Assembly (NCBI GenBank): GCA_034002745.1 | Contig: JAVEZY010000032.1 | Span: 1 to 33,024 of the forward strand | Direction: 5' to 3' | DNA length: 33,024 nt | Origin: JAITWN01 sp034002745 | Lineage (GTDB): Bacteria; Pseudomonadota; Gammaproteobacteria; SZUA-140 | Shown: in pieces, positions 16,837 to 24,847 of the stretch | Layout: every line of letters begins with the position of its first letter | Numbering within the stretch: position 1 is the stretch's first letter | Program-made: the position numbers and the translations under genes | Notes under the pieces: model-generated | Database searches by the model: none | What the model saw: the letters and a program-made list of their open reading frames with translations, nothing else | What the model was told of the DNA's origin: nothing

Positions 16837-17694
16837 ATGAACTGGTTCGAAAAACTGCTACCATCGAAGATCCGCACCGAAGGCGGTCGCAAGAAGTCCA
16901 TCCCGGAGGGGCTGTGGACCAAGTGCAATGCCTGTGGTCAGATCCTGTATCGCGCAGAGCTGGAGCGTAACGTTTTCGTGTGCCCCAAGTGCGATCATCA
17001 TGAGCGCATTGGAGCCCGGCGACGGCTCGACCTGTTTCTGGACGCGGAAGAGCGCGCCGAGATCGGCGGCGACATCGAGCCCACCGACTTCCTGAAATTC
17101 CGCGACTCCCGCAAGTATCGCGATCGCATCACGCAGGCGCAGAAGGCGACCGGCGAGAAGGACGCGCTGGTGGTGATGTCCGGCCGGCTCAAGGGGCTGC
17201 CGCTGGTCGCGGCCGCTTTCGAGTTCCAGTACATGGGCGGTTCCATGGGATCGGTGGTCGGCGAGCGTTTCGTGCGCGGCGTCGACACCTGCCTGGAGCG
17301 CCGCATTCCGCTGGTGTGTTTCTCGGCGAGCGGCGGCGCGCGCATGCAGGAAGCGCTGGTATCGCTGATGCAGATGGCGAAAACCAGCGCCGCGCTCGCC
17401 AGGCTCAATCAGGAAGGCATCCCCTACGTTTCGGTGCTCACCGATCCGACCATGGGTGGCGTTTCCGCCAGCTTCGCCATGCTGGGCGACATCAATGCGG
17501 CCGAGCCCAACGCGCTGATCGGTTTCGCCGGCCCGCGGGTCATCGAGCAGACCGTGCGCGAAAAGCTGCCCGAAGGCTTCCAGCGCAGCGAGTTCCTGCT
17601 CGAGCACGGCGCCATCGACCTCATCATCGACCGGCGCCACATGCGGGATCGGCTGCATGGCCTGCTTGCCATGCTGACCGGCATCCCCGACTAG
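16837..17694 (+). CDS. accD: Acetyl-CoA carboxylase carboxyltransferase subunit beta
   Basis: AccD is the beta half of the carboxyltransferase that moves CO2 from carboxybiotin to acetyl-CoA, making malonyl-CoA for fatty acids. It pairs with AccA, which is not in the window. The product is 285 residues (E. coli 304). The N-terminal zinc ribbon has four cysteines (30, 33, 49 and 52). The crotonase-like core shows FEFQYMGGSMGSVVGE, SASGGARMQE and DPTMGGVSASFAM, the oxyanion and CoA-binding regions. GGGA at 16822-16825 and CGGG just before the ATG could serve as Shine-Dalgarno. A 185-base gap with a strong hairpin follows. Confidence 0.97.
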   Translation: MNWFEKLLPSKIRTEGGRKKSIPEGLWTKCNACGQILYRAELERNVFVCPKCDHHERIGARRRLDLFLDAEERAEIGGDIEPTDFLKFRDSRKYRDRITQAQKATGEKDALVVMSGRLKGLPLVAAAFEFQYMGGSMGSVVGERFVRGVDTCLERRIPLVCFSASGGARMQEALVSLMQMAKTSAALARLNQEGIPYVSVLTDPTMGGVSASFAMLGDINAAEPNALIGFAGPRVIEQTVREKLPEGFQRSEFLLEHGAIDLIIDRRHMRDRLHGLLAMLTGIPD

Positions 17695-17731
17695 CAGCGG
17701 AAGCGCCGGGTGTGCAGCGCGGTTGATATGA

Positions 17732-17758
17732 GGCCCGGCACGTTCCGGGGGCCGGGCC
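17732..17758. other. GC-rich hairpin in the accD-folC gap
   Basis: GGCCCGGC (17732-17739) and GCCGGGCC (17751-17758) form an 8-bp stem with an 11-base loop, 38 bases after the accD stop. There is no T-run, so it may reduce read-through or stabilise the accD mRNA rather than terminate. The rest of the gap (to 17879) shows no clear promoter. Confidence 0.4.
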
Positions 17759-17879
17759 GGGCTGCGCGCCCGCTGCCGCCTCCAGCGTCGATTCCCGATC
17801 GCGACCACCACAGCCCGCCCGGCGGTGTTTTCGCACCTGCCGCCACTGGTCAATCGCCGGTTCCTTTCCTGGGTCGCGT

Positions 17880-19157
17880 GTGACTGCGCGCACGCTGGAC
17901 GAGTGGCTGAGCCGGATCGGCGGACTGCATCCGCGCGCGATCGATCCCGGGCTCGACCGCGTGCGTCCGGTGGCCGAGGCGCTGGACGTGCTCGAACTGC
18001 CCTGTCCGGTGGTGACGGTGGCTGGCACCAACGGCAAGGGCTCCACCGTCGCGATGCTGGAAAGCATGTTTGCCGCCGGCGGCTACCGGGTTGCCACCTA
18101 CACCTCTCCTCATCTGTTGCGTTACAACGAGCGCGTGCGCATCGGCGGCGTCGAGGTCGAGGATGACGCGCTGTGCGCGGCATTCGAGCGTGTCGAAGAC
18201 GCCCGCGGGGGGATCAGTCTGAGCTATTTCGAATTCGGCACGCTGGCCGCGCTCGATCTGTTCCGCCGCGCCGCGCCGGGTCTCGCCATTCTCGAGGTGG
18301 GCATGGGCGGTCGCCTGGACGCCGTCAACATCGTCGAACCGAGCGTCGCGCTGGTGACGACGATAGGGCTGGATCATACGGAATGGCTGGGTCCGGACCG
18401 CGAATCGATCGGGCGGGAGAAAGCCGGGATCTTTCGCCGCGGCAAACCGGCGGTGTGCGGCGATGCCGAGCCGCCCGCCTCCCTGCTCGCGGCCGCGCGG
18501 GAACTCGGCGCGCCGCTCTATCTGCGCGGACGCGATTTCGATGCCGTGCCTTCGGGCGAGGGCCACTGGTCGTGGCGGGGGCCGGCGGAGGTGCGGATGG
18601 ATCTGCCGCCGCTTGCCCTGTCGGGGGCTTTCCAGCTCGCCAATGCCGCCAATGCGCTGATGGTGGCCGAACTGCTGGCCTCTCTGCTGCCGCTCGATCG
18701 GCGCCACATGACCCAGGGTCTGGCGACGGCGCGCGTGGCCGGACGCTGCCAGCGTCTGCCCGGGCGCGTGCCCTGTCTCGTCGACGTCGCCCACAACGCC
18801 GACAGCGCGCGTGCGCTGGCGACGGTGATTGCGGCGGAGCCGTGTGCCGGACGCACGCTCGCGGTCTTTGGCGCGCTCGACGACAAGGATCTGCAGGGCA
18901 TGGTGGCCGTGCTGGCCCCGCAGGTGTCGGCCTGGTATGTCGCAGCGCCGCGGGCGGAGCGGGCGGCGTCCGTCGGGCGCCTCGCCGACGCCGTCGCGGC
19001 GGGCGCCGGGGCGGCGGCGCGCATCTTTCCGGGCCTCGCCGACGCCTGGCGGCAGGCGCTGAAGGATGTCGTGCCCGGCGATCGCCTGCTGGTGTTCGGT
19101 TCGTTCTACACGGCAGCAGAAATCCTGTCGCTGGCGGGCAGCGGGGAGACGATCTGA
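17880..19157 (+). CDS. folC: Folylpolyglutamate/dihydrofolate synthase
   Basis: FolC adds glutamate to dihydropteroate and to reduced folates. The product is 425 residues (E. coli 422). The Mur-ligase-like P-loop GTNGKGST is at residues 49-56, followed by TSPHLLRYNERVRI, EVGMGGRLDAVN with a metal ligand, and LDHTEWLG. The C-terminal domain has VDVAHNADSARAL. The start is GTG at 17880, with no good Shine-Dalgarno; no ATG gives a full N-terminus. The SPOR-domain gene follows after 16 bases, as in Pseudomonas and relatives. Confidence 0.96.
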   Translation: MTARTLDEWLSRIGGLHPRAIDPGLDRVRPVAEALDVLELPCPVVTVAGTNGKGSTVAMLESMFAAGGYRVATYTSPHLLRYNERVRIGGVEVEDDALCAAFERVEDARGGISLSYFEFGTLAALDLFRRAAPGLAILEVGMGGRLDAVNIVEPSVALVTTIGLDHTEWLGPDRESIGREKAGIFRRGKPAVCGDAEPPASLLAAARELGAPLYLRGRDFDAVPSGEGHWSWRGPAEVRMDLPPLALSGAFQLANAANALMVAELLASLLPLDRRHMTQGLATARVAGRCQRLPGRVPCLVDVAHNADSARALATVIAAEPCAGRTLAVFGALDDKDLQGMVAVLAPQVSAWYVAAPRAERAASVGRLADAVAAGAGAAARIFPGLADAWRQALKDVVPGDRLLVFGSFYTAAEILSLAGSGETI

Positions 19158-19173
19158 GCTACAATTGCCTGCC

Positions 19174-19740
19174 ATGAGCGAGCAGCCGCCGAATCGCAGT
19201 CTGCGTCTGAGACACCGCATCGTCGGTGCCGCGGTGCTTGCCGCGCTCATCGCCATCTTCGTTCCCGCCGTGCTCGAGTTCGACCGTTCCACGGAAACCG
19301 GGATTACCACGAGCAACATCCCCGAACGCCCGGCCGACCTTCGCGTGGAAGAGATCCCGCTGTTGCCGCCGGCCGCCGGCCCGGTCGTTTCCGGCAACCG
19401 GGCGCCCGCGGGCACTGAACCGCAGGCGACGGGTGGCGAGGCCGCGGAAGTCGCGCCGGGCGCTGATGCGTCCGCGACCGCCGAGGCGCCGGCCGCGTCC
19501 ACGGCCCGCGCATGGGTGGTGCGGGTCGGAAGCTTCTCCAGCAACGACAATGCGGTGGCGCTGCGCGATCGGCTGCGTGCCGCCGGCTTCGATGCGTTCG
19601 TTGACAAGGCCGCGGTCGATGGCGCGACCATGTTCCGCGTCCATGTCGGACCGGAAATCGACCGGGCGCGCGGCGATGCCCTGCGCGACCGGCTGGCGCG
19701 CGAAATGAAGCTCGACGGCCTCGTCGTCGGCTACGAATGA
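19174..19740 (+). CDS. SPOR-domain inner-membrane protein (DedD-like)
   Basis: A 188-residue protein with one N-terminal membrane helix (about 17-36, rich in Ala, Val, Ile and Leu) preceded by Arg and His residues, so the rest should be periplasmic. A proline/alanine-rich linker spans about 40-108. The C-terminal SPOR domain (about 110-188) shows AWVVRVGSFSSNDNAVALRD, RLRAAGFDAF and FRVHVGPE. SPOR domains bind denuded septal peptidoglycan, so a cell-division role like DedD is inferred from both domain and position. The position between folC and cvpA is the DedD location in E. coli. The ATG at 19174 gives a correct topology; longer starts would fall in folC. Confidence 0.9.
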   Translation: MSEQPPNRSLRLRHRIVGAAVLAALIAIFVPAVLEFDRSTETGITTSNIPERPADLRVEEIPLLPPAAGPVVSGNRAPAGTEPQATGGEAAEVAPGADASATAEAPAASTARAWVVRVGSFSSNDNAVALRDRLRAAGFDAFVDKAAVDGATMFRVHVGPEIDRARGDALRDRLAREMKLDGLVVGYE

Positions 19741-19763
19741 TCGCCTATTGCGGGACACGGAAA

Positions 19764-19772
19764 TGATAAAAT
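19764..19772 (+). promoter_or_regulatory. Possible extended -10 promoter for cvpA-purF
   Basis: TGATAAAAT combines a TG extension with the -10-like TAAAAT in the 48-base gap before cvpA. Transcription would start about 10 nt before the ATG at 19789. No -35 is evident. A PurR-type operator was looked for but not recognised. Confidence 0.3.
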
Positions 19773-19788
19773 ACGCCGGTCTTGGCCG

Positions 19789-20307
19789 ATGACCTGGCTC
19801 GATGTCGCGATCATTGCAATCATCGCGCTTTCCGCGCTGTACGGAACCGTGCGTGGACTCATCCGGGAAGTGCTGTCGCTCGCGGTGTGGGTGGTGGCAT
19901 TCTGGCTCGCCTTCCGCTATGCGCCTGCGGCGGCGGTCCATCTCGAGTCCTATGTCCAGCATGACAACGCGCGCCTGGTGACGGCATTCGTCGCGCTGTT
20001 CTTCGCCGTGCTGGTGGTCGGCATGCTGATCTCGGCCATCATCATCCGGCTGGTGAAGCTGGGCGGCGTCGGAGGACCGGATCGTGTACTTGGCGCCGCA
20101 TTCGGCGTCATGCGCGGTGTGTTGGTGGTGACCGTGCTGGTGATGGTCACCTCCCTTACACCGCTCGTCGATGGCGAAGCCTGGACCGGATCCGGGCTCG
20201 TCGGCTATTTCGAGACCCTCGCGGACTGGAGCAGAGATGCCCTGCGCAGAGGGACGGGTTGGGATATTCCGGCGCCTGAAGCGATCCAGGCGCCGAGTGG
20301 GGGCTAG
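19789..20307 (+). CDS. cvpA: CvpA family membrane protein
   Basis: A 172-residue inner-membrane protein with four predicted hydrophobic segments at roughly 5-20, 28-45, 62-86 and 98-122, and a soluble C-terminal tail. The start MTWLDVAIIAIIALSALYG and the RGLIREVLSL loop are typical of the CvpA/colicin V production family. The family is required for colicin V export in E. coli and is linked to envelope stress tolerance; its molecular activity is unsettled. It lies 5 bases before purF, the classical cvpA-purF pairing. Confidence 0.94.
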   Translation: MTWLDVAIIAIIALSALYGTVRGLIREVLSLAVWVVAFWLAFRYAPAAAVHLESYVQHDNARLVTAFVALFFAVLVVGMLISAIIIRLVKLGGVGGPDRVLGAAFGVMRGVLVVTVLVMVTSLTPLVDGEAWTGSGLVGYFETLADWSRDALRRGTGWDIPAPEAIQAPSGG

Positions 20308-20312
20308 AGAGC

Positions 20313-21815
<1,503 letters not shown>

Positions 21816-21830
21816 GCCGGCGAGCAGACG

Positions 21831-23018
21831 ATGACCGATCATGACGATGAGGATCTGGGGCGGGCGACCAAGGGCGTGCGGGCCGGACAGCTGCGCACCG
21901 ATCAGGGAGAGCAGTCCGAGCCGATTTTTGCCACCTCCAGCTTCGTTTTCGCCAGCGCTGCCCAGGCGGCGGCGCGATTCTCCGGCAGCGAGCCGGGAAA
22001 CATCTATTCCCGTTTCACCAACCCCACCGTGCAGGCCTTCGAACGCCGGCTGGCGGCACTCGAAGGCGGGGAATGCTGCGTCGCCACATCCTCGGGCATG
22101 GCGGCGATCCTCGCCGTGTGCATGGCGACGCTCAGACGCGGCGATCATGTGATCTGCGCCCATGGCGTGTTCGGCAATACCGCGCTCCTGTTCACGCAGC
22201 AGATGGCCCGCTTCGGCGTCGAATGCAGCTTTGTGCCGCTGACCGACAATGAGGCATGGCGGGCCGCCCTGCGCAAGGAGACGCGCATGCTGTTCTGCGA
22301 GACGCCCGCCAATCCGCTGGGGCAGATCGCCGACATCGCCGCGCTGGCCGGAATCGCTCATGATGCGGGCTGCCTGCTGGTCGTCGACAACACCGTCTGC
22401 ACGGCGGCCCTGCAGCGGCCCCTGGAGCATGGCGCCGACCTGGTCGTCCTGTCGGCGACCAAGTACATCGACGGTCAGGGACGTTGCGTGGGCGGCGCGG
22501 TGGTCGGAGGAGGAGACCTCATCAGGTCCGTGGGGACGGTACTGCGCACCGGCGGCATGTGCCTCAGCCCGTTCAATGCCTGGACCTTCCTCAAGGGGCT
22601 GGAGACGCTGGACCTGCGCATGCGGGCGCACAGCGCCAGCGCGCTGTCGCTGGCGTGCTGGCTGCGCGAGCAGCCGGGTGTGCGCGCGGTGCACTACGCC
22701 GGACTGCCCGATCATCCGCAGCGCGAGATCGCCGTCCGGCAGCAGGCGGGAGGTGGCGGATTGGTCGCTTTCGAGGTCGATGGCGGCCGCGAGGGGGCCT
22801 GGCGCGTCATCGATTCTACGCGCCTGATGTCGATCACCGCCAATCTCGGTGATGCCCGCACCACGATCACCCATCCGGCGAGCACCACTCACGGCCGCCT
22901 GAGCCCGGAGGCGCGCGAGCAGGCCGGCATCGGCGAAGGACTCGTCCGCATCTCGGTCGGGCTGGAGAACGAGGAAGACCTGCGGCGCGATCTGCGGCGC
23001 GGCCTGGCGCGCTCATAG
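21831..23018 (+). CDS. metZ: O-succinylhomoserine sulfhydrylase
   Basis: A 395-residue PLP enzyme of the Cys/Met metabolism family. The PLP lysine is Lys 211 in LSATKYIDGQGR. IYSRFTNPTVQAFERRLAALE, SSGMAAI, the VVDNTVCTAALQRPL strand with the PLP-ring Asp, and the C-terminal SLG-equivalent TANLGDARTTITHPASTTH are visible. Position directly after purF, as in Pseudomonas, supports MetZ, which makes homocysteine by direct sulfhydrylation, over cystathionine gamma-synthase (MetB) or gamma-lyase. Sequence alone does not fully exclude those. It begins 15 bases after purF. Confidence 0.9.
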   Translation: MTDHDDEDLGRATKGVRAGQLRTDQGEQSEPIFATSSFVFASAAQAAARFSGSEPGNIYSRFTNPTVQAFERRLAALEGGECCVATSSGMAAILAVCMATLRRGDHVICAHGVFGNTALLFTQQMARFGVECSFVPLTDNEAWRAALRKETRMLFCETPANPLGQIADIAALAGIAHDAGCLLVVDNTVCTAALQRPLEHGADLVVLSATKYIDGQGRCVGGAVVGGGDLIRSVGTVLRTGGMCLSPFNAWTFLKGLETLDLRMRAHSASALSLACWLREQPGVRAVHYAGLPDHPQREIAVRQQAGGGGLVAFEVDGGREGAWRVIDSTRLMSITANLGDARTTITHPASTTHGRLSPEAREQAGIGEGLVRISVGLENEEDLRRDLRRGLARS

Positions 23019-23085
23019 CCGTCGCGGGCAATCCGCGCATGGCGTTCATGGGAAAGCGTCCGGGGGGACGGGGGAGCGTATTGCG

Positions 23086-23568
23086 GTGATGATCGGGACG
23101 ATCGGAGGAGCGAGGGTCCTGGCGCGATCGATAAGCATGCGGCTGACTGCGGCCCTGGTCGTCGTGCTGGGTTTCGGTGGCGCTCCAGCTGCCGAGGCCG
23201 AGGTCATGGTGATCGGCAACCAGCAACTCCCTGTTTCATCGCTGAGCGCGCAGGTGGTTGCCGATCTCTACCTCGGACGCGCCGTGCAGCTGAGCACCGG
23301 GCAGCGCGTCGAAGTCGCCGACCTGCCTGTCGGACATCCCGTTCGCGACGAATTCTACTCCCGCATTCTTGGGCGCGACCCCGACCAGATCCGCGCTTAC
23401 TGGGCGAAGCGCATCTTCACCGGAAAGGGCACTCCGCCATTGGTGCGCGGAGACGAGGCGGCGATGGTGCGCTGGGTTAGGGAAGCGCCGGGGCGGATCG
23501 GCTATGTCAGCACGGGCGCGGTGACGGATTCGGTGCAGGTTCTGCTGCGCGGGAGCGGAACGGAATGA
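23086..23568 (+). CDS. Short periplasmic PstS-like binding protein
   Basis: A 160-residue secreted protein. A hydrophobic signal segment (about 21-36) ends near APAAEA, a plausible signal peptidase I site. The mature part keeps the lobe-one pattern of phosphate-binding proteins: a VADLYLGR segment, a short W/G-less loop, HPVRDEFYSRIL, YWAKRIFTGKG and a late GRIGYVSTG. It is about half the size of a full two-lobed PstS, so it belongs to the small PBP-like group annotated as phosphate ABC transporter substrate-binding. No permease or ATPase gene is adjacent, so transport is doubtful and the ligand is unknown. Starts at 23086, 23089 or 23137 all keep the signal peptide. It overlaps the beta-barrel gene by ATGA. 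Confidence 0.72.
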   Translation: MMIGTIGGARVLARSISMRLTAALVVVLGFGGAPAAEAEVMVIGNQQLPVSSLSAQVVADLYLGRAVQLSTGQRVEVADLPVGHPVRDEFYSRILGRDPDQIRAYWAKRIFTGKGTPPLVRGDEAAMVRWVREAPGRIGYVSTGAVTDSVQVLLRGSGTE

Positions 23569-24701
23569 GGGTGAGCGAAACGATGACTGGTTCCGGCCGG
23601 ATGCGGGGATGGCTCGCAGGGGCGCTTGCCCTGTGCAGCGTGGGTACGGCGCAGGCGCTCGACATGGGCGTCTTCGGCGACATGAGTTTTTCGCTCAGCG
23701 ACGTCGAGGACAGCGAGCCGAGCTTCCGTCTCGGAAGCCTCGATCTCTACGCGCTGCACTACATAGACGACAAGACCAAGGCGCTGTTCGAGACCCAGTT
23801 CCAGACCTTCTCGGGCGGCGACATCACCGTCGAGATCCAGCGTTTCTGGATCATGCGCGAGATCGATGACGCTTTCCATCTGGGGGCGGGCCGCTTCCAT
23901 ACGCCGCTCGGCTACTGGAACCGTCATTTCCATCACGGCATCCTCATGCAGGATACCGTCTCCCGTCCGTTCTTCCTCGCCTTCGAGGGCGGCGCCACCG
24001 CGATTTTCCCCACCCATCTCATCGGCGTGCTCGCCGAGGGCGGCTTCGACAACGGTCTGCGCTACGAGGCCGCGGTAGCCAACAGCAATGCGCTGGACAG
24101 CACCAATGACGAGGGGCTGATCGTGCCCAACCGCGCCGATATGGGAAACCGCAAGAGCTTCTTCGGCCGCCTGTCCTTCGACGACTATCAGCGCGCCTTC
24201 CGGCCCGGCCTGACGGTGATGGTGAACGATGTACGCGAAGGGGCAGCCGAGGATGCCGTGCTGTGCAGCGGCTCGAGCATCGAGCCCTGCAGCATCGCGG
24301 CGCGGGGAGAGTCGCTGGTGCGCCAGAACCTGTACGGGCTGGACCTGCGCTACGAGCGCGGCCGCTTCGGACTGCTGGCGGAAATCTATCGCATCGAAAA
24401 CGAGATGCGGGCGGGCGGAGAAGGCAAGCGTGATTCGCTGGCCTGGTTCGCGCAGTTGGGCTACCGCCTGAACGACAGGTTGCTGCTCACCTGGCGCCAT
24501 GAGGCGCTGGACTTCGATGACGATGATCCCTACTACCTCGATCTCATCGGCCTGAACAGCCCGGAGAGCCGGAACGTGTTTGCGCTGCGCTACGACTTCA
24601 GTGAATCGAACGCGCTGATGCTCGAAACCAGCCTGCGCGACCGCGAGCGCGGCGAAGACACCACGAGCACGCTGCTGAGCTGGGCGTTCGTGATGTTCTG
24701 A
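23565..24701 (+). CDS. Outer-membrane beta-barrel protein, porin-like
   Basis: A 378-residue protein with a signal peptide (hydrophobic stretch about 14-31, cleavage near AQALD). Alternating-residue strands run through the whole length, for example LGSLDLYALHYIDD, KALFETQFQTFSGG, LYGLDLRYERGRFGLLAEIYRI and LLLTWRHEALDFD. The chain ends in an aromatic-rich strand with terminal Phe (SWAFVMF), the usual BAM recognition signal. About 16 strands are plausible. I do not recognise a named porin; the RFHTPLGYWNRHFHHG segment is distinctive. Translational overlap with the binding protein suggests that they work together, perhaps in anion uptake or sensing; the ligand is unknown. Confidence 0.75.
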   Translation: MRVSETMTGSGRMRGWLAGALALCSVGTAQALDMGVFGDMSFSLSDVEDSEPSFRLGSLDLYALHYIDDKTKALFETQFQTFSGGDITVEIQRFWIMREIDDAFHLGAGRFHTPLGYWNRHFHHGILMQDTVSRPFFLAFEGGATAIFPTHLIGVLAEGGFDNGLRYEAAVANSNALDSTNDEGLIVPNRADMGNRKSFFGRLSFDDYQRAFRPGLTVMVNDVREGAAEDAVLCSGSSIEPCSIAARGESLVRQNLYGLDLRYERGRFGLLAEIYRIENEMRAGGEGKRDSLAWFAQLGYRLNDRLLLTWRHEALDFDDDDPYYLDLIGLNSPESRNVFALRYDFSESNALMLETSLRDRERGEDTTSTLLSWAFVMF

Positions 24702-24738
24702 TGACAGAGAAGAAGAAAGTGAAGCGGAGCCGCCGGAA

Positions 24739-24831
24739 GGGGTCAGACCCTGCTGTCCACCGGCCGGCGTGCGCCTCATCCGCCGGATGGAGCGCCGGTG
24801 CTCAGTGACCTTCGCGCCGGGGTCTGACCCC
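24739..24831. repeat. Inverted pair of GGGGTCAGACCC palindromes
   Basis: GGGGTCAGACCCT (24739-24751) and GGGGTCTGACCCC (24819-24831) are reverse complements over 12 bases and can form the base of a 93-base hairpin. CACCGGC (24758-24764) and GCCGGTG (24794-24800) can pair inside it. The right copy sits in the longer palindrome CCGGGGTCTGACCCCGG. The unit lies between the convergent beta-barrel gene and ppsA, so it may also act as a two-way terminator. Confidence 0.85.
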
Positions 24832-24847
24832 GGTTGCCGGTGCCTGC

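Noticed and set aside
21831..23018. Cystathionine gamma-synthase (metB) as the identity of the gene after purF
   Set aside because: The cvpA-purF-metZ neighbourhood of pseudomonads favours O-succinylhomoserine sulfhydrylase, although the fold family is shared and activity is not proven.
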